Under the pieces are notes generated by a model. That model made no database searches, was not told the DNA's origin, and saw nothing but the letters and a program-made list of their open reading frames with translations. A program made the position numbers and the translations under genes. 13,089 nt of DNA from Xanthomonas translucens pv. translucens DSM 18974 (lineage in GTDB: Bacteria; Pseudomonadota; Gammaproteobacteria; Xanthomonadales; Xanthomonadaceae): the NCBI RefSeq assembly GCF_000331775.1, contig NZ_CAPJ01000396.1:1-13089 (forward strand), in the 5' to 3' direction. Below, in pieces: positions 6,145 to 13,089 of this stretch. The stretch's first letter is position 1; the number at the start of each line of letters is the position of its first letter.

Positions 6145-7087
6145 CCCATTGACCGCGTTGCTGGCCGACCAGCGCTGCATCGTGCTCGACGGCGCGCTGG
6201 CCACCGAGCTGGAGGCGCGCGGCTGCAACCTCGGCGATGCACTGTGGTCGGCGAAGGTGCTGCTCGAGCAGCCGCAACTGATCCGCCAGGTGCATCTGGA
6301 CTATTTCCAGGCCGGCGCGCAATGCGCGATCACCGCCAGCTATCAGGCCACGCCATTGGGCTTCGCCGCACGCGGGCTGGACCTGGCGCAATCGCAGCAA
6401 TTGATCGCCCGCAGCGCGCAGCTGGCGCTGGAGGCGCGCGATGCCTATCGGGCGATGCATGCGGATGCCGGCGCACTGCTGGTGGCCGGCTCGGTGGGGC
6501 CGTACGGCGCCTACCTGGCCGATGGATCGGAGTACCGCGGCGACTACGCGCTGCCGCAGGCGCAGATGCTGGACTTCCACCGCCCGCGCATCGCCGCATT
6601 GGTCGCCGCGGGCGTGGACTTGCTGGCCTGCGAGACGCTGCCGTCGGCGGCGGAGATCGTCGCGCTGCTGGCGTTGTTGCAGGAATTTCCGCAGAGCACG
6701 GCGTGGTTTTCGTTCACCCTGCGCGATGCCATGCACCTCAGCGACGGCACCGCGCTGCGCGAGGTGGTAGCGCTGCTCGACGGCCATCCGCAGGTCGTCG
6801 CGCTCGGCATCAACTGCATCGCGCCGGAACTCGGCAGCGCAGCGCTGCAGCATCTGGCGACGCTGACCCGGTTGCCGCTGGTGGTGTATCCGAACTCCGG
6901 CGAGCACTACGACGCTGCCGGCAAGCGCTGGGACGGCGCCGGCATCGATGCCTGCGGTCTGCTCGATCGTGTCGATGCCTGGCGCGCCGCCGGCGCACGC
7001 CTGATCGGCGGCTGCTGCCGCACCACGCCGCGCGCTATCGCGCAGCTGGCGCAGCGGTTGCGCACGAATGCGTTGCACGGTGGTTGA
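6134..7087 (+). CDS. mmuM: Homocysteine S-methyltransferase (S-methylmethionine dependent)
   Basis: A 317-residue cytosolic zinc enzyme that transfers a methyl group from S-methylmethionine (or SAM) to homocysteine and yields methionine. The sequence aligns with E. coli MmuM as I recall it: [78 protein letters not shown] and [10 protein letters not shown]. The three zinc-binding cysteines are Cys228 (GINC) and Cys294/Cys295 (GGCC). The ATG at 6134 gives an N-terminus like that of E. coli MmuM and is preceded by GGAA; an ATG at 6113 would extend the overlap with mmuP. The overlap of the mmuP end with the mmuM start argues for one transcript and coupled translation. Confidence 0.96.
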   Translation: MPHNPLTALLADQRCIVLDGALATELEARGCNLGDALWSAKVLLEQPQLIRQVHLDYFQAGAQCAITASYQATPLGFAARGLDLAQSQQLIARSAQLALEARDAYRAMHADAGALLVAGSVGPYGAYLADGSEYRGDYALPQAQMLDFHRPRIAALVAAGVDLLACETLPSAAEIVALLALLQEFPQSTAWFSFTLRDAMHLSDGTALREVVALLDGHPQVVALGINCIAPELGSAALQHLATLTRLPLVVYPNSGEHYDAAGKRWDGAGIDACGLLDRVDAWRAAGARLIGGCCRTTPRAIAQLAQRLRTNALHGG

Positions 7088-7166
7088 TCCTGAGAGCGCG
7101 TCGTCGCTGTGCCGGCGTCGGCTTTGCAGGAGCAATGCAGGCTGGCTCGAAGCGCAGGGAATCCAA

Positions 7167-7236
7167 TGTAGCAGAGCCTTCAGCCCCGACCGCTTTTTAC
7201 CGGTAACGCCCGGTTGGGGCTGAAGCCTCTCCTGCA
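7167..7236. repeat. REP-like nested palindrome
   Basis: Two 26-base arms (7167-7192 and 7211-7236) are inverted copies with about four differences. They share the core CTTCAGCCCC and its complement GGGGCTGAAG. The 18-base loop holds a further perfect palindrome, TTACCGGTAA (7197-7206), and a T5 run at 7194-7198. The element lies between the convergent mmuM and DUF885 genes and could end transcription from both sides. The arms recall, from memory, the abundant GTAGGAGCGGCTTCAGCCGC family of Xanthomonas/Stenotrophomonas REP-like elements. Confidence 0.75.
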
Positions 7237-7253
7237 GGTGCTGCGCCGCTGCG

Positions 7254-9131
7254 TCAGCCCTTCTTGCTCGCCACCCAGCGCTCGATCTTCTCCTGCAGCA
7301 CGTCCAGCGGCACCGAGCCGTCCTTCAGGATCTCGGCATGGAACTCGCGGATGTCGAACTTGGCGCCGAGCTGGGTGCGGGCGTAGTCGCGTAGCTGCAG
7401 GATCTTCATCTCGCCGATCTTGTAGGACAGCGCCTGGCCGGGGATGGCCATGTAGCGCTCGGTTTCCGCTTCGGCGTCGGTGCGGTTGGTGGCCGAGTTC
7501 TCAAGCATGTAGTCGATCGCCTGCTCGCGGCTCCAGCCCTTGCTGTGCAGGCCGGTATCCACCACCAGGCGGATCGCCCGCCACAACTCGTTCTGCAGGT
7601 AGCCGAAGTAGTTGTAGGGATCCTGGTACAGGCCCAGTTCCTTGCCCAGCGATTCGGTGTACAGGCCCCAGCCTTCGATGTAGGCGGTCTCGCCGCCGAA
7701 GCGGCGGAACTTGGGCAGGTTGCTCAGTTCCTGCTGCAGGCCGAGCTGGAAGTGATGGCCGGGGATGGCCTCGTGCAGGTACAGGTCTTCCGCATCCCAG
7801 GTCTTGCGGCTGGGCAGGTCGTAGGTGTTGACGTAGAAGATGCCCGGGCGCGCGCCGTCCTCGCTCGGCCGCATGTACGAGCCGCCGGCCGCCGTCTGCG
7901 CGCGGTACGGCTCCACCGGGCGGATCTCGAACGCAGCCTTGGGCTTCAGCGCGAACAGGCGCGGCACCGCGGCATTCACCCGCGACTCCAGGCCGCGGTA
8001 ATAGCTCAGCAGTTCGTCTTCGCTCCTGAAGGTGAAGCGCTTGTCGGTCTGCATGAACTTGAAGAACTTCGGCATCGAGCCGCGGAACTTCACCTGCTTC
8101 ATCACCACCTGGATCTGCGCCTGGATGCGCGCCACCTCGTCCAGGCCGATCTGGTGGATCTGCGCCGGGCTCAGCGCGGTGGTGGTGCTCTGGCGCACGT
8201 TGTAGGCGTACCAGTCCGCGCCGCCGGGCAGCGCGCCGACGCCGGCGGTGCTGCGCGTGGCCGGCAGGTATTCGGAGGCAATGAAGCCGCGCAGCGCGCG
8301 GTAGGCCGGCATGATCCGGTACTCGATCAGGCGCTTGTAATCGGCGCTGATGCGCTGCTTGTCGGCCGCCGGCATGTCCACCGGCAGGTTGCGCACCGGG
8401 CCCCAGAACAGGCTTTCCTCGGCGCTTGGCTTGATGATCGCGTCCAGCTGCGGCAGCACCTTTTCCATCAAGGCGCGCGGCTGCACCACGCCGGCCTTCA
8501 TGCCTTCGCGCATGTTGGCGATGGCCTGGTCGAACAGGGCGGGGATGCCTGACGCGCGCCGCGACCAGTTGTCGTAGTCCTTGGCGGTGTGGAACGGCTG
8601 CGCGCCGGTACCCGAACCGAGCATCACCATGATGCTGCCGATGTTGTAGAACTGGTTCACCGGCTGCATCCAGCTCGGGTATTTCTCCGCTTCCAGCGCA
8701 GTGCGCGCATCGCTGACGAAGATCTCGTAGCTGAGCAGGTCCTGCCCGCTCAGCCCGTCCTTGCCGATCGCCTCGGCCTTGCCCAGCCACAGCACGGTGA
8801 AATCGTGCGACTGCTGGCGGAATGCGGCCGACAGGAAGTTCGGCAGCTGGTCGTTGTAGCGGCTGTCGCCCTGGAACGTGGCCTGCAGCGGATTGAGCTT
8901 CAGCGACGCTTCCCAGTAGTCGTCGTACAGGCGGTTGAGTTGCTGCGCCTTGCTCAGCACCACCGGCGCCGGCGCCGGTCGCGCCTGCCTGGCCTTGCTG
9001 GCCTTGGCGCGGGTCTGCGCGGTCTGCTGCCTGGCGGTCTTCTTCTTGGCCGCATCCGCCGGTGCGGCCAGCGACAGGCTCAGCACGGCGGCGATGGCGA
9101 GCGACAACAGGCGGGGAAAGCTGGGCGGCAT
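7254..9131 (-). CDS. Exported DUF885 protein, putative metallopeptidase
   Basis: A 625-residue predicted extracytoplasmic protein. Residues 1-28 form a signal peptide (MPPSFPRLLSLAIAAVLSLSLAAPADAA). A strongly basic, low-complexity linker rich in Lys, Ala, Gln and Arg follows (about 29-55), then the DUF885 domain to the C-terminus. The domain has the zincin-like motif HEAIPGHH (His453, Glu454, His459, His460) and, 33 residues after His453, Glu486 in AYIEGWGLYTE, a plausible third zinc ligand. The family is grouped with MA-clan zincin peptidases; substrate unknown. The length matches secreted DUF885 proteins of gamma-proteobacteria. The ATG at 9129-9131 is chosen because it opens the signal peptide and has TTGGAG seven bases upstream. 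The frame is open further upstream but that part is not protein-like. No partner gene is closely linked. Confidence 0.9.
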   Translation of the reverse strand: MPPSFPRLLSLAIAAVLSLSLAAPADAAKKKTARQQTAQTRAKASKARQARPAPAPVVLSKAQQLNRLYDDYWEASLKLNPLQATFQGDSRYNDQLPNFLSAAFRQQSHDFTVLWLGKAEAIGKDGLSGQDLLSYEIFVSDARTALEAEKYPSWMQPVNQFYNIGSIMVMLGSGTGAQPFHTAKDYDNWSRRASGIPALFDQAIANMREGMKAGVVQPRALMEKVLPQLDAIIKPSAEESLFWGPVRNLPVDMPAADKQRISADYKRLIEYRIMPAYRALRGFIASEYLPATRSTAGVGALPGGADWYAYNVRQSTTTALSPAQIHQIGLDEVARIQAQIQVVMKQVKFRGSMPKFFKFMQTDKRFTFRSEDELLSYYRGLESRVNAAVPRLFALKPKAAFEIRPVEPYRAQTAAGGSYMRPSEDGARPGIFYVNTYDLPSRKTWDAEDLYLHEAIPGHHFQLGLQQELSNLPKFRRFGGETAYIEGWGLYTESLGKELGLYQDPYNYFGYLQNELWRAIRLVVDTGLHSKGWSREQAIDYMLENSATNRTDAEAETERYMAIPGQALSYKIGEMKILQLRDYARTQLGAKFDIREFHAEILKDGSVPLDVLQEKIERWVASKKG

Positions 9132-9424
9132 TACGGGCTCCAACGACAAGCAAGCACGCGAGCTTGCACGATCCGCATCGTGTAGGCCACCCACCGTCGC
9201 ACCGGCGGTCAGCCAAAAGACGGTACGGCCGATGGCCGCCGCCGCCGCTGCGGCAACAGCGCGGCACGGCACGGGCCAGGCTGGGCGGTGCTCTGCGCCA
9301 GCTGCGCGGACGCTGCCTGGGAGGCCGCACCGCTGCAGCGGCGATGTCGCTGGCGCGTGCACAGCGTACGCGCTGACGTGCGCAACTCCGGCCGCTGCTG
9401 CGCCGGCGCGACCGCTGCGCGCAC
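9132..9424. other. Intergenic region before DUF885, with two adjacent hairpins
   Basis: No gene can be supported in these 293 bases. Close to the DUF885 start two inverted repeats abut: GCAAGC (9150-9155) with GCTTGC (9162-9167), and CACGAT (9167-9172) with ATCGTG (9177-9182). They would sit in the 5' leader of the minus-strand transcript, leaving the TTGGAG ribosome-binding site free. Further on, CGGCC-GAT-GGCCG (9226-9238), followed on the minus strand by a short T4 run at 9212-9217, might act weakly as a terminator for yhhQ. The rest (about 9240-9424) is GC-rich without recognisable structure. Confidence 0.4.
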
Positions 9425-10198
9425 TCAGTCGGCCGCGGCTTCCTCGCGCAGCTGCTCGGCGCGTTCGGGACTCAGGTAGTCGGTGATCAGCCGCCGCATC
9501 AGGTACAGCAGCGGGATCAGCAGTACCGCCAGCAGCATCTTGCAGATGTAGTTGAGCGTGCTCACCGCCAGGAACAGCGGGATCGACCAGTGTTGCGGGC
9601 CGAGCACGAAGGCGATGTAGATGACCACGAAGCTGTCGATCAGCTGCGACACCGCGGTGGAGCCGGTGGCACGCAGCCAGACGTGCTTTTCGCCGGTGAC
9701 GTTGCGGATGCGGTGGAACACCGCCACGTCGATCAGCTGCCCGGCCAGGAACGCGACCAGCGAGCCGGCAATGGTCCACAGGCCCTGGCCGAACACCGCC
9801 GCGAACGCGGCCTGGTAGTCCGGCACGCCCTGCTGTTGCGCCGCGCCGACCCAGAATGCGGCCGGCGCCAGCGCGATCGCGGCGAACGCGAACAGGAAGC
9901 CGTAGCCGATCAGCGCCACCGCCAGCCAGGAGATGAAGCGCACCCCGCGGCGGCCGAAGAACTCGTTGATGGTGTCGGTGAGGATGAACACCAGCGGCCA
10001 CAGCAAGGTGCCGGCGGTGAAGTTCATCGAGCCGGTCTGGCCGAACAGGTTCCAGTTCAGCGGCGCGATGCCCAGGGTGTCTTCCAGTGCGAAGATCTTG
10101 ACCCCGATGAATTCGGCCAGCGCGGCATTGACGCAGAAGAACGCCGCCAGGCCGATGAACAGACGAACCGCGCGATCGTCGAGCGTGCCGTTGCGCAT
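9425..10198 (-). CDS. yhhQ: YhhQ/VUT-family queuosine-precursor transporter
   Basis: A 257-residue inner-membrane protein of the VUT family (PF02592), with about six hydrophobic segments. The family hallmark is clear: MNFTAGTLLWPLVFILTDTINEFFGRRGVR (about residues 58-87, including Asp75, Asn78 and Glu79). A second conserved region has FLAGQLIDVAVFHRIR and TAVSQLIDSFVVIYIAF. E. coli YhhQ imports the precursors preQ0 and preQ1, which are inserted into tRNA wobble positions as queuosine; the same role is inferred here. The protein is longer than E. coli YhhQ, with an extra loop around GAAQQQGVPDY. The ATG at 10196-10198 lies 5 bases after the stop of the DUF502 gene, so the two are very probably one operon, with yhhQ second. 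Its Shine-Dalgarno is weak, consistent with coupling. Confidence 0.92.
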   Translation of the reverse strand: MRNGTLDDRAVRLFIGLAAFFCVNAALAEFIGVKIFALEDTLGIAPLNWNLFGQTGSMNFTAGTLLWPLVFILTDTINEFFGRRGVRFISWLAVALIGYGFLFAFAAIALAPAAFWVGAAQQQGVPDYQAAFAAVFGQGLWTIAGSLVAFLAGQLIDVAVFHRIRNVTGEKHVWLRATGSTAVSQLIDSFVVIYIAFVLGPQHWSIPLFLAVSTLNYICKMLLAVLLIPLLYLMRRLITDYLSPERAEQLREEAAAD

Positions 10199-10203
10199 GC
10201 GCG

Positions 10204-10881
10204 TCAGCGATCCGCGGTGCGGGTGAACGGCACGCTGTCCGGCGCCACCGCGCCGCCGGAGATGATGAAGCTCATCGCCTGGTCAACGCTCCAGTCGGTG
10301 GGGGTCAGCAGCTCCACCGGCACGATCTCCAGGTAGCCGGAGGTCGGATTCGGCGTGGTCGGCACGTACACCGCGGCCAGCTCGCGGCCGGTGCCCTGTT
10401 CCTTGATCACCCGGGTGACCAGGCCCACCGACTTCATGTCGCGATGCGGGAAGTCGATCAGCACCACGCGCTGGGTGCTGCCGGGCTCGGTCTGCAGCAT
10501 GTCCAGCAGTTTGCGCGCGCTGTCGTAGACCACGCTGGCCAGCGGGATGCGGCGCATGACCGCCTCGAACCAGCGCAGCAGGCGCTGCCCGATCACGCGC
10601 CGGCTGAGGATGCCGACCAGCAGGATCACCCCCAGCGTGGCGGCCAGGGCGATGGTGTTCTGCACCCACAGCGCGGTGACCCACCACATCTCGTGCGGGA
10701 ACGAGGCGGCAATGCGCGCCGACAGCGGCACCACCCACGGGCTACTGATGCCCGACAGCAGCACGAACACGAACTTGACCACGACCCAGGTCAGCCAGAT
10801 CGGCAGCACGGTCAGCAGGCCGGTGAAGAACAGCCGTTGCAGGGACGGGCGGGGGTGCGGAGCGGGGGTATCGGGCGACAT
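10204..10881 (-). CDS. DUF502 inner-membrane protein
   Basis: A 225-residue protein matching the DUF502 family (PF04367), whose plant members are the COV/LCV proteins. A short proline-rich N-terminus is followed by two transmembrane segments (about 16-42, FFTGLLTVLPIWLTWVVV, and 70-94). The soluble part carries the family signatures RIPLASVVYDSARKLLD (about 111-127), VVLIDFPHRDMKSVGLVT, PTTPNPTSGYLEIVP (about 174-188) and SFIISGG (204-210). Function in bacteria is unknown. The ATG at 10879-10881 is chosen because family members begin shortly before TM1; AGGCGG lies just upstream, rather close. The longer open frame to 11196 has no protein-like content. It is the first gene of a pair with yhhQ; whether the two share a process is unknown. 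Confidence 0.9.
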   Translation of the reverse strand: MSPDTPAPHPRPSLQRLFFTGLLTVLPIWLTWVVVKFVFVLLSGISSPWVVPLSARIAASFPHEMWWVTALWVQNTIALAATLGVILLVGILSRRVIGQRLLRWFEAVMRRIPLASVVYDSARKLLDMLQTEPGSTQRVVLIDFPHRDMKSVGLVTRVIKEQGTGRELAAVYVPTTPNPTSGYLEIVPVELLTPTDWSVDQAMSFIISGGAVAPDSVPFTRTADR

Positions 10882-11050
10882 CCGCCTAGTGTAGCGGCGC
10901 GCTGCGCCCGACGCTGCGGCCGGTGGCCAAGAATGTGCACTTCGTGCAGATGCGATGGGGCAAGCGGTATGGCAAGGCGCGGCAACTGGCCGGGCATCGA
11001 GCGCGCCAGGCGGCGCGTCGCGGGCGCCGCAGCGATCGATCTCGCCAGCC
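10882..11050. other. Intergenic region with small hairpin
   Basis: No gene is supported in these 169 bases. TGCAC (10936-10940) and GTGCA (10944-10948) could form a 5-base stem with a TTC loop. No T-run follows it. A promoter for the DUF502-yhhQ pair should lie here but I cannot point to convincing boxes. Confidence 0.3.
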
Positions 11051-11500
11051 TTACCGCGCCGGCTTGCGCCTGACGTACAGCTGCTTGCGCGTGCGTGCCA
11101 CCACCTCGCCCTGCGCGTCGAGGATATCGTTGTCGAACCAGCGCAGGTATTTGTCGCCGCCGGCGGTGGCAGCGCGCATTTCGTCCAGCAGCGCATCGTC
11201 GAGACGGAACTGTGCGCTCACCGTGCCGCGCCCGGGGCGCACGAACTCGATGCTGCCGGCCTTGTCCCAGATGTAGTAGGCGCGGCCCAGGTTCTGCATC
11301 GCCAGCAGCATCCAGAACGGATCGGTCATCGCGAACAGGCTGCCGCCGAAATGGGTGCCCACGTAGTTGCGGTTCCATGGCCGCATGCGCAGTTCGACCC
11401 GCGCGTAGCGGTAGTCCGGGCTCAGCTCCACCAGATGGACGCCGGCGAACAGGAACGGCGGCCACAGGTTCAGGCCCAGGCGGAACAGGGAGGCTTTCAT
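11051..11500 (-). CDS. DUF4442 hotdog-fold protein, putative acyl-CoA thioesterase
   Basis: A 149-residue protein resembling DUF4442 (PF14539) in the hotdog-fold superfamily. The recognisable core is VELSPDYRYARVELRMRPWNRNYVGTHFGGSLFAMTDPFW (about 24-63), where the N-x-x-GTHFGGSLFAMTD segment is the central helix of the hotdog fold. The second half (YIWDKAGSIEFVRPGRGTVSAQFRL) supplies the outer strands. Family members are annotated as possible acyl-CoA thioesterases or YiiD-C-like proteins, but no substrate is established and no catalytic residue can be assigned with confidence. Probably cytosolic. The ATG at 11498-11500 gives the typical family length; there is no strong Shine-Dalgarno. It lies downstream of the thioredoxin gene on the same strand, 144 bases away with a hairpin between them. 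Confidence 0.85.
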   Translation of the reverse strand: MKASLFRLGLNLWPPFLFAGVHLVELSPDYRYARVELRMRPWNRNYVGTHFGGSLFAMTDPFWMLLAMQNLGRAYYIWDKAGSIEFVRPGRGTVSAQFRLDDALLDEMRAATAGGDKYLRWFDNDILDAQGEVVARTRKQLYVRRKPAR

Positions 11501-11569
11501 TGCGGACGGTGGCAGCGCCAGGGGAGGGTGAGCTTACCATCCGCATGGGTATGGCGAGTGCCGGGCGCT

Positions 11570-11590
11570 GCGTTGCGCTGCCCGCAACGC
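11570..11590. terminator. Hairpin downstream of the thioredoxin gene
   Basis: GCGTTGC (11570-11576) and GCAACGC (11584-11590) form a perfect 7-base stem with a 7-base loop, about 55 bases past the thioredoxin stop on the minus strand. No T-run follows, so it may be a transcript end-point structure, an attenuator before the DUF4442 gene, or chance. Confidence 0.35.
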
Positions 11591-11644
11591 CGGCAGCGGC
11601 CGCCCGCCCTGGCACAGGCACGGCCGGTGTCTTCCGCGCGCGCT

Positions 11645-12508
11645 TCAGAACAACAGCGCCGACATCTTGCGCCGGTAGCGGCCGACCAGGTCCTCGTCCT
11701 CGATCACCCGGAACGCGTCGATCAGCGACTTCCTGGGCAGGCCGTCCTCGAAGCTGCGGTCCTGGCGCAGCATCTCCAGGAAGTGCTCGAGTGCCGCCTC
11801 GTCGTCGCCGGCGATCAGCTGGCGCACGCCCAGCAGGTAGCGCGCCTTGAGGTCGGCCGGGTTCTGCGCGAGCGTGGCCTGCAGCGTCTCCAGTGGCGGC
11901 GCCGACTGCAGCGCGCCGACGAAGCCCAGCCGCGCCCGCGCGCGCACCGCGCGCTCGTCGGTGGCCAGGTTGGCCGGCAGCGCGTCGATCAGCGTCTCCG
12001 CCTCGGCGGCGGCGCCGGTTTTCACCAGCGCCAGCGCCAGGTCCAGCTTCAGTTCGTCCTTGTCCGGCTCGGCGGCCACCGCTTCGCGCAGGCGCAGCAC
12101 CTCGGCATGCGGATCCAGCGGCGCGGCTGGCGCGTCTTCCTGCACCTCGGCCGGCGCCGGCAGCGGCGCAATGCCGTGCTGGTTCAGGAATTCGCGCAGC
12201 TGGCCTTCGGGCATGGCGCCCGGGAAGCCGTCCACCAGTTGCCCATCCTTGACCAGGAACACGGTCGGCACCGAGCGGATCTGGAACGCGGCGGCGATCT
12301 GCTGCTCCTGGTCCACATCCACCTTGGCCAGTTCGAACGCGCCGTGGTACTCGGCGGCCAGCTTCTCCAGGATCGGGCTCAGGGTCTTGCACGGGCCGCA
12401 CCAGGGCGCCCAGAAGTCCACCAGCACGGGCGTCTGCAACGATTTCTGCAGCACCTCGGCTTCGAAGGTCTCGGTCTTGGCGTCGAAAACGTGGGGCATG
12501 TCGGACAT
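11645..12508 (-). CDS. ybbN: Thioredoxin-TPR co-chaperone (YbbN/CnoX family)
   Basis: A 287-residue cytosolic protein with an N-terminal thioredoxin domain (about 1-112) and a C-terminal helical TPR-like domain (about 130-287). The active site is a complete WCGPC (Cys37, Cys40) in DFWAPWCGPCKTLSPILE, with the cis-proline at Pro81 in SVPTVF. The C-terminal part carries the family pattern: TPR-like helices (KDELKLDLALALVKTG), DLKARYLLGVRQLIAGDDEAALEHFLEMLRQDRSF and the ending SLIDAFRVI. CnoX proteins hold unfolded clients and hand them to GroEL and DnaK, protecting them under hypochlorite stress. E. coli YbbN has lost one active-site cysteine; this protein keeps both, so it may also act as a redox enzyme. 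The start is uncertain: ATGs at 12517, 12508 and 12499 all lack a Shine-Dalgarno; 12508 is chosen as giving MSDMPHVFD. Confidence 0.93.
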   Translation of the reverse strand: MSDMPHVFDAKTETFEAEVLQKSLQTPVLVDFWAPWCGPCKTLSPILEKLAAEYHGAFELAKVDVDQEQQIAAAFQIRSVPTVFLVKDGQLVDGFPGAMPEGQLREFLNQHGIAPLPAPAEVQEDAPAAPLDPHAEVLRLREAVAAEPDKDELKLDLALALVKTGAAAEAETLIDALPANLATDERAVRARARLGFVGALQSAPPLETLQATLAQNPADLKARYLLGVRQLIAGDDEAALEHFLEMLRQDRSFEDGLPRKSLIDAFRVIEDEDLVGRYRRKMSALLF

Positions 12509-12541
12509 GGGGGGCATCGTGGCTGGCGAAGAAGATTCAGT

Positions 12542-12570
12542 TCTATGGTGGCAGACCGGCTGCGACGCAA
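12542..12570 (-). promoter_or_regulatory. Possible promoter of the thioredoxin gene
   Basis: On the minus strand TTGCGT (12565-12570) and CATAGA (12542-12547) stand 17 bases apart, about 35 bases before the presumed start codon. Each matches the sigma-70 consensus at only three or so positions, so this is weak support. The gap 12509-12707 separates two divergent genes and must hold promoters for both. Confidence 0.22.
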
Positions 12571-12707
12571 GGGTACACAGGCCGAAGCCGATGCCGCGCG
12601 GCCTGCGCGGCGTGCCGGGTGCTGCGCGTGCCAGCCGCGGCGGCAACGGCGACAATGGGCCTTTGGCGCGCCGCGGTGGCGTGGCGGCACAGGGGCCGGG
12701 AGACACG

Positions 12708-13089
12708 ATGGCGAACCGATACGATCAGGCGCTGGGCTACGCGGGGCTGCTGCTGGCGCTGGTCGCGGTGGCCGCGGTGGTGGGCTTCGGACTGGCCCTG
12801 CCGGGCTACCTGCCGTGGTCGCATCCGGTGGCGCTGCTCGGTGCCAGCGGCATCCCTCATGCCTGGGCGTTCGATCTGCTGGCCTTCGTGCTGCCCGGGG
12901 CGCTGGCGGTGGCGCTGGCGCTGCGCCTGTTGCAGCGCAGCGGCCGTGGTGCGCCCTGGTCGCTGCGCGTCGGCGGCCAGTTGCTGCTGCTGGCCGGGCT
13001 GGCCTTCGCCGGCATGGGCCTGCTGCCGCTGGACCCGGCCGACCTGGAATCGCGCGCCACCCAGTTCGCACGCCAGCGCCTGGCTGCTG
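12708..13089 (+). CDS. DUF998-like membrane protein, partial (3' end outside window)
   Basis: An ATG at 12708-12710, with GGGAG about six bases upstream, opens a frame that stays open to the right edge (127 codons). The protein starts MANRYDQALGYAGLLLALVA and contains three hydrophobic segments: about 9-31; 54-71 (AFDLLAFVLPGALAVALA); and 86-105, the last passing into GMGLLPLDPADLES. The layout of a first helix, a loop with GYLPWSHPVALLGASGIPHA, and then helices with a G(M/L)xPLD loop resembles DUF998-family membrane proteins. That assignment is from pattern memory of an incomplete sequence. Function unknown. It diverges from the thioredoxin gene. Confidence 0.7.
   Translation, partial: MANRYDQALGYAGLLLALVAVAAVVGFGLALPGYLPWSHPVALLGASGIPHAWAFDLLAFVLPGALAVALALRLLQRSGRGAPWSLRVGGQLLLLAGLAFAGMGLLPLDPADLESRATQFARQRLAA

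Noticed and set aside
4896..6152. 418-codon open frame on the plus strand overlapping mmuP
   Set aside because: It is an out-of-frame reading of mmuP with Arg/Gly/Ala-rich, domain-free sequence.
6089..7135. 348-codon open frame on the minus strand antisense to mmuM
   Set aside because: Gln/Arg/Ala-rich translation opposite an unmistakable mmuM.
9209..9424. Minus-strand frame of 71 codons between yhhQ and DUF885
   Set aside because: Arg/Ala/Gln-rich with no recognisable motif, no ribosome-binding site, and a length expected by chance in GC-rich DNA.
9132..10001. N-terminal extension of the DUF885 gene by 290 codons
   Set aside because: It overlaps yhhQ out of frame, is Arg/Ala-rich without domains, and a good signal peptide with Shine-Dalgarno begins at 9131.
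10812..12401. 529-codon minus-strand frame across the thioredoxin, DUF4442 and DUF502 genes
   Set aside because: It is an out-of-frame reading of adjacent real genes and intergenic sequence, with Arg/Gly/Ala bias and no motif.

Overview
The window is GC-rich, densely packed chromosomal DNA. It most resembles a xanthomonad (Xanthomonas or a close relative in the Lysobacteraceae). The grounds are the strong G/C preference at third codon positions, the proteobacterial gene set (metG, mmuP-mmuM, gloA2/yaeR, yhhQ, a YbbN/CnoX-type thioredoxin) and the short intergenic repeats of GGGACTC and GGGAATGG type. The genus is an inference from memory; no search was run. I see no tRNA, rRNA, CRISPR array, insertion sequence, integrase or prophage gene. 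This is core, housekeeping sequence, and I do not see a convincing new multi-gene system in it.

Layout. Positions 1-3511, all minus strand: in transcription order a small secreted DUF2147 protein, a bidirectional terminator set between oppositely oriented GGGACTC tracts, methionyl-tRNA synthetase (metG), a SerB-like HAD phosphatase, and the first codons of another gene running off the left edge. Positions 3765-4522, minus: two vicinal-oxygen-chelate (VOC) proteins whose stop and start codons overlap; the downstream one is a clear GloA2/YaeR homologue. Positions 4699-7087, plus: the overlapping pair mmuP-mmuM for S-methylmethionine uptake and its use to methylate homocysteine. Positions 7167-7236: a REP-like nested palindrome between convergent genes. 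Positions 7254-9131, minus: an exported DUF885 putative metallopeptidase. Positions 9425-10881, minus: a tight pair of a DUF502 membrane protein and a YhhQ-type queuosine-precursor transporter. Positions 11051-11500, minus: a DUF4442 hotdog-fold protein. Positions 11645-12508, minus: a thioredoxin-TPR chaperedoxin. From 12708, plus: the start of a DUF998-like membrane protein that runs off the right edge.

Functional links. mmuPM makes methionine from plant-derived S-methylmethionine, and metG charges methionine onto tRNA; they are near each other but in opposite orientation and probably not co-regulated. The VOC pair and the DUF502-yhhQ pair look like true operons. The most interesting non-coding material is the set of intergenic repeats: the GGGACTC tracts around the metG/DUF2147 terminator, a similar GC-rich word inside the metG linker, a GGGAATGG tract abutting the HAD start codon where a ribosome-binding site should be, and the REP-like element after mmuM.
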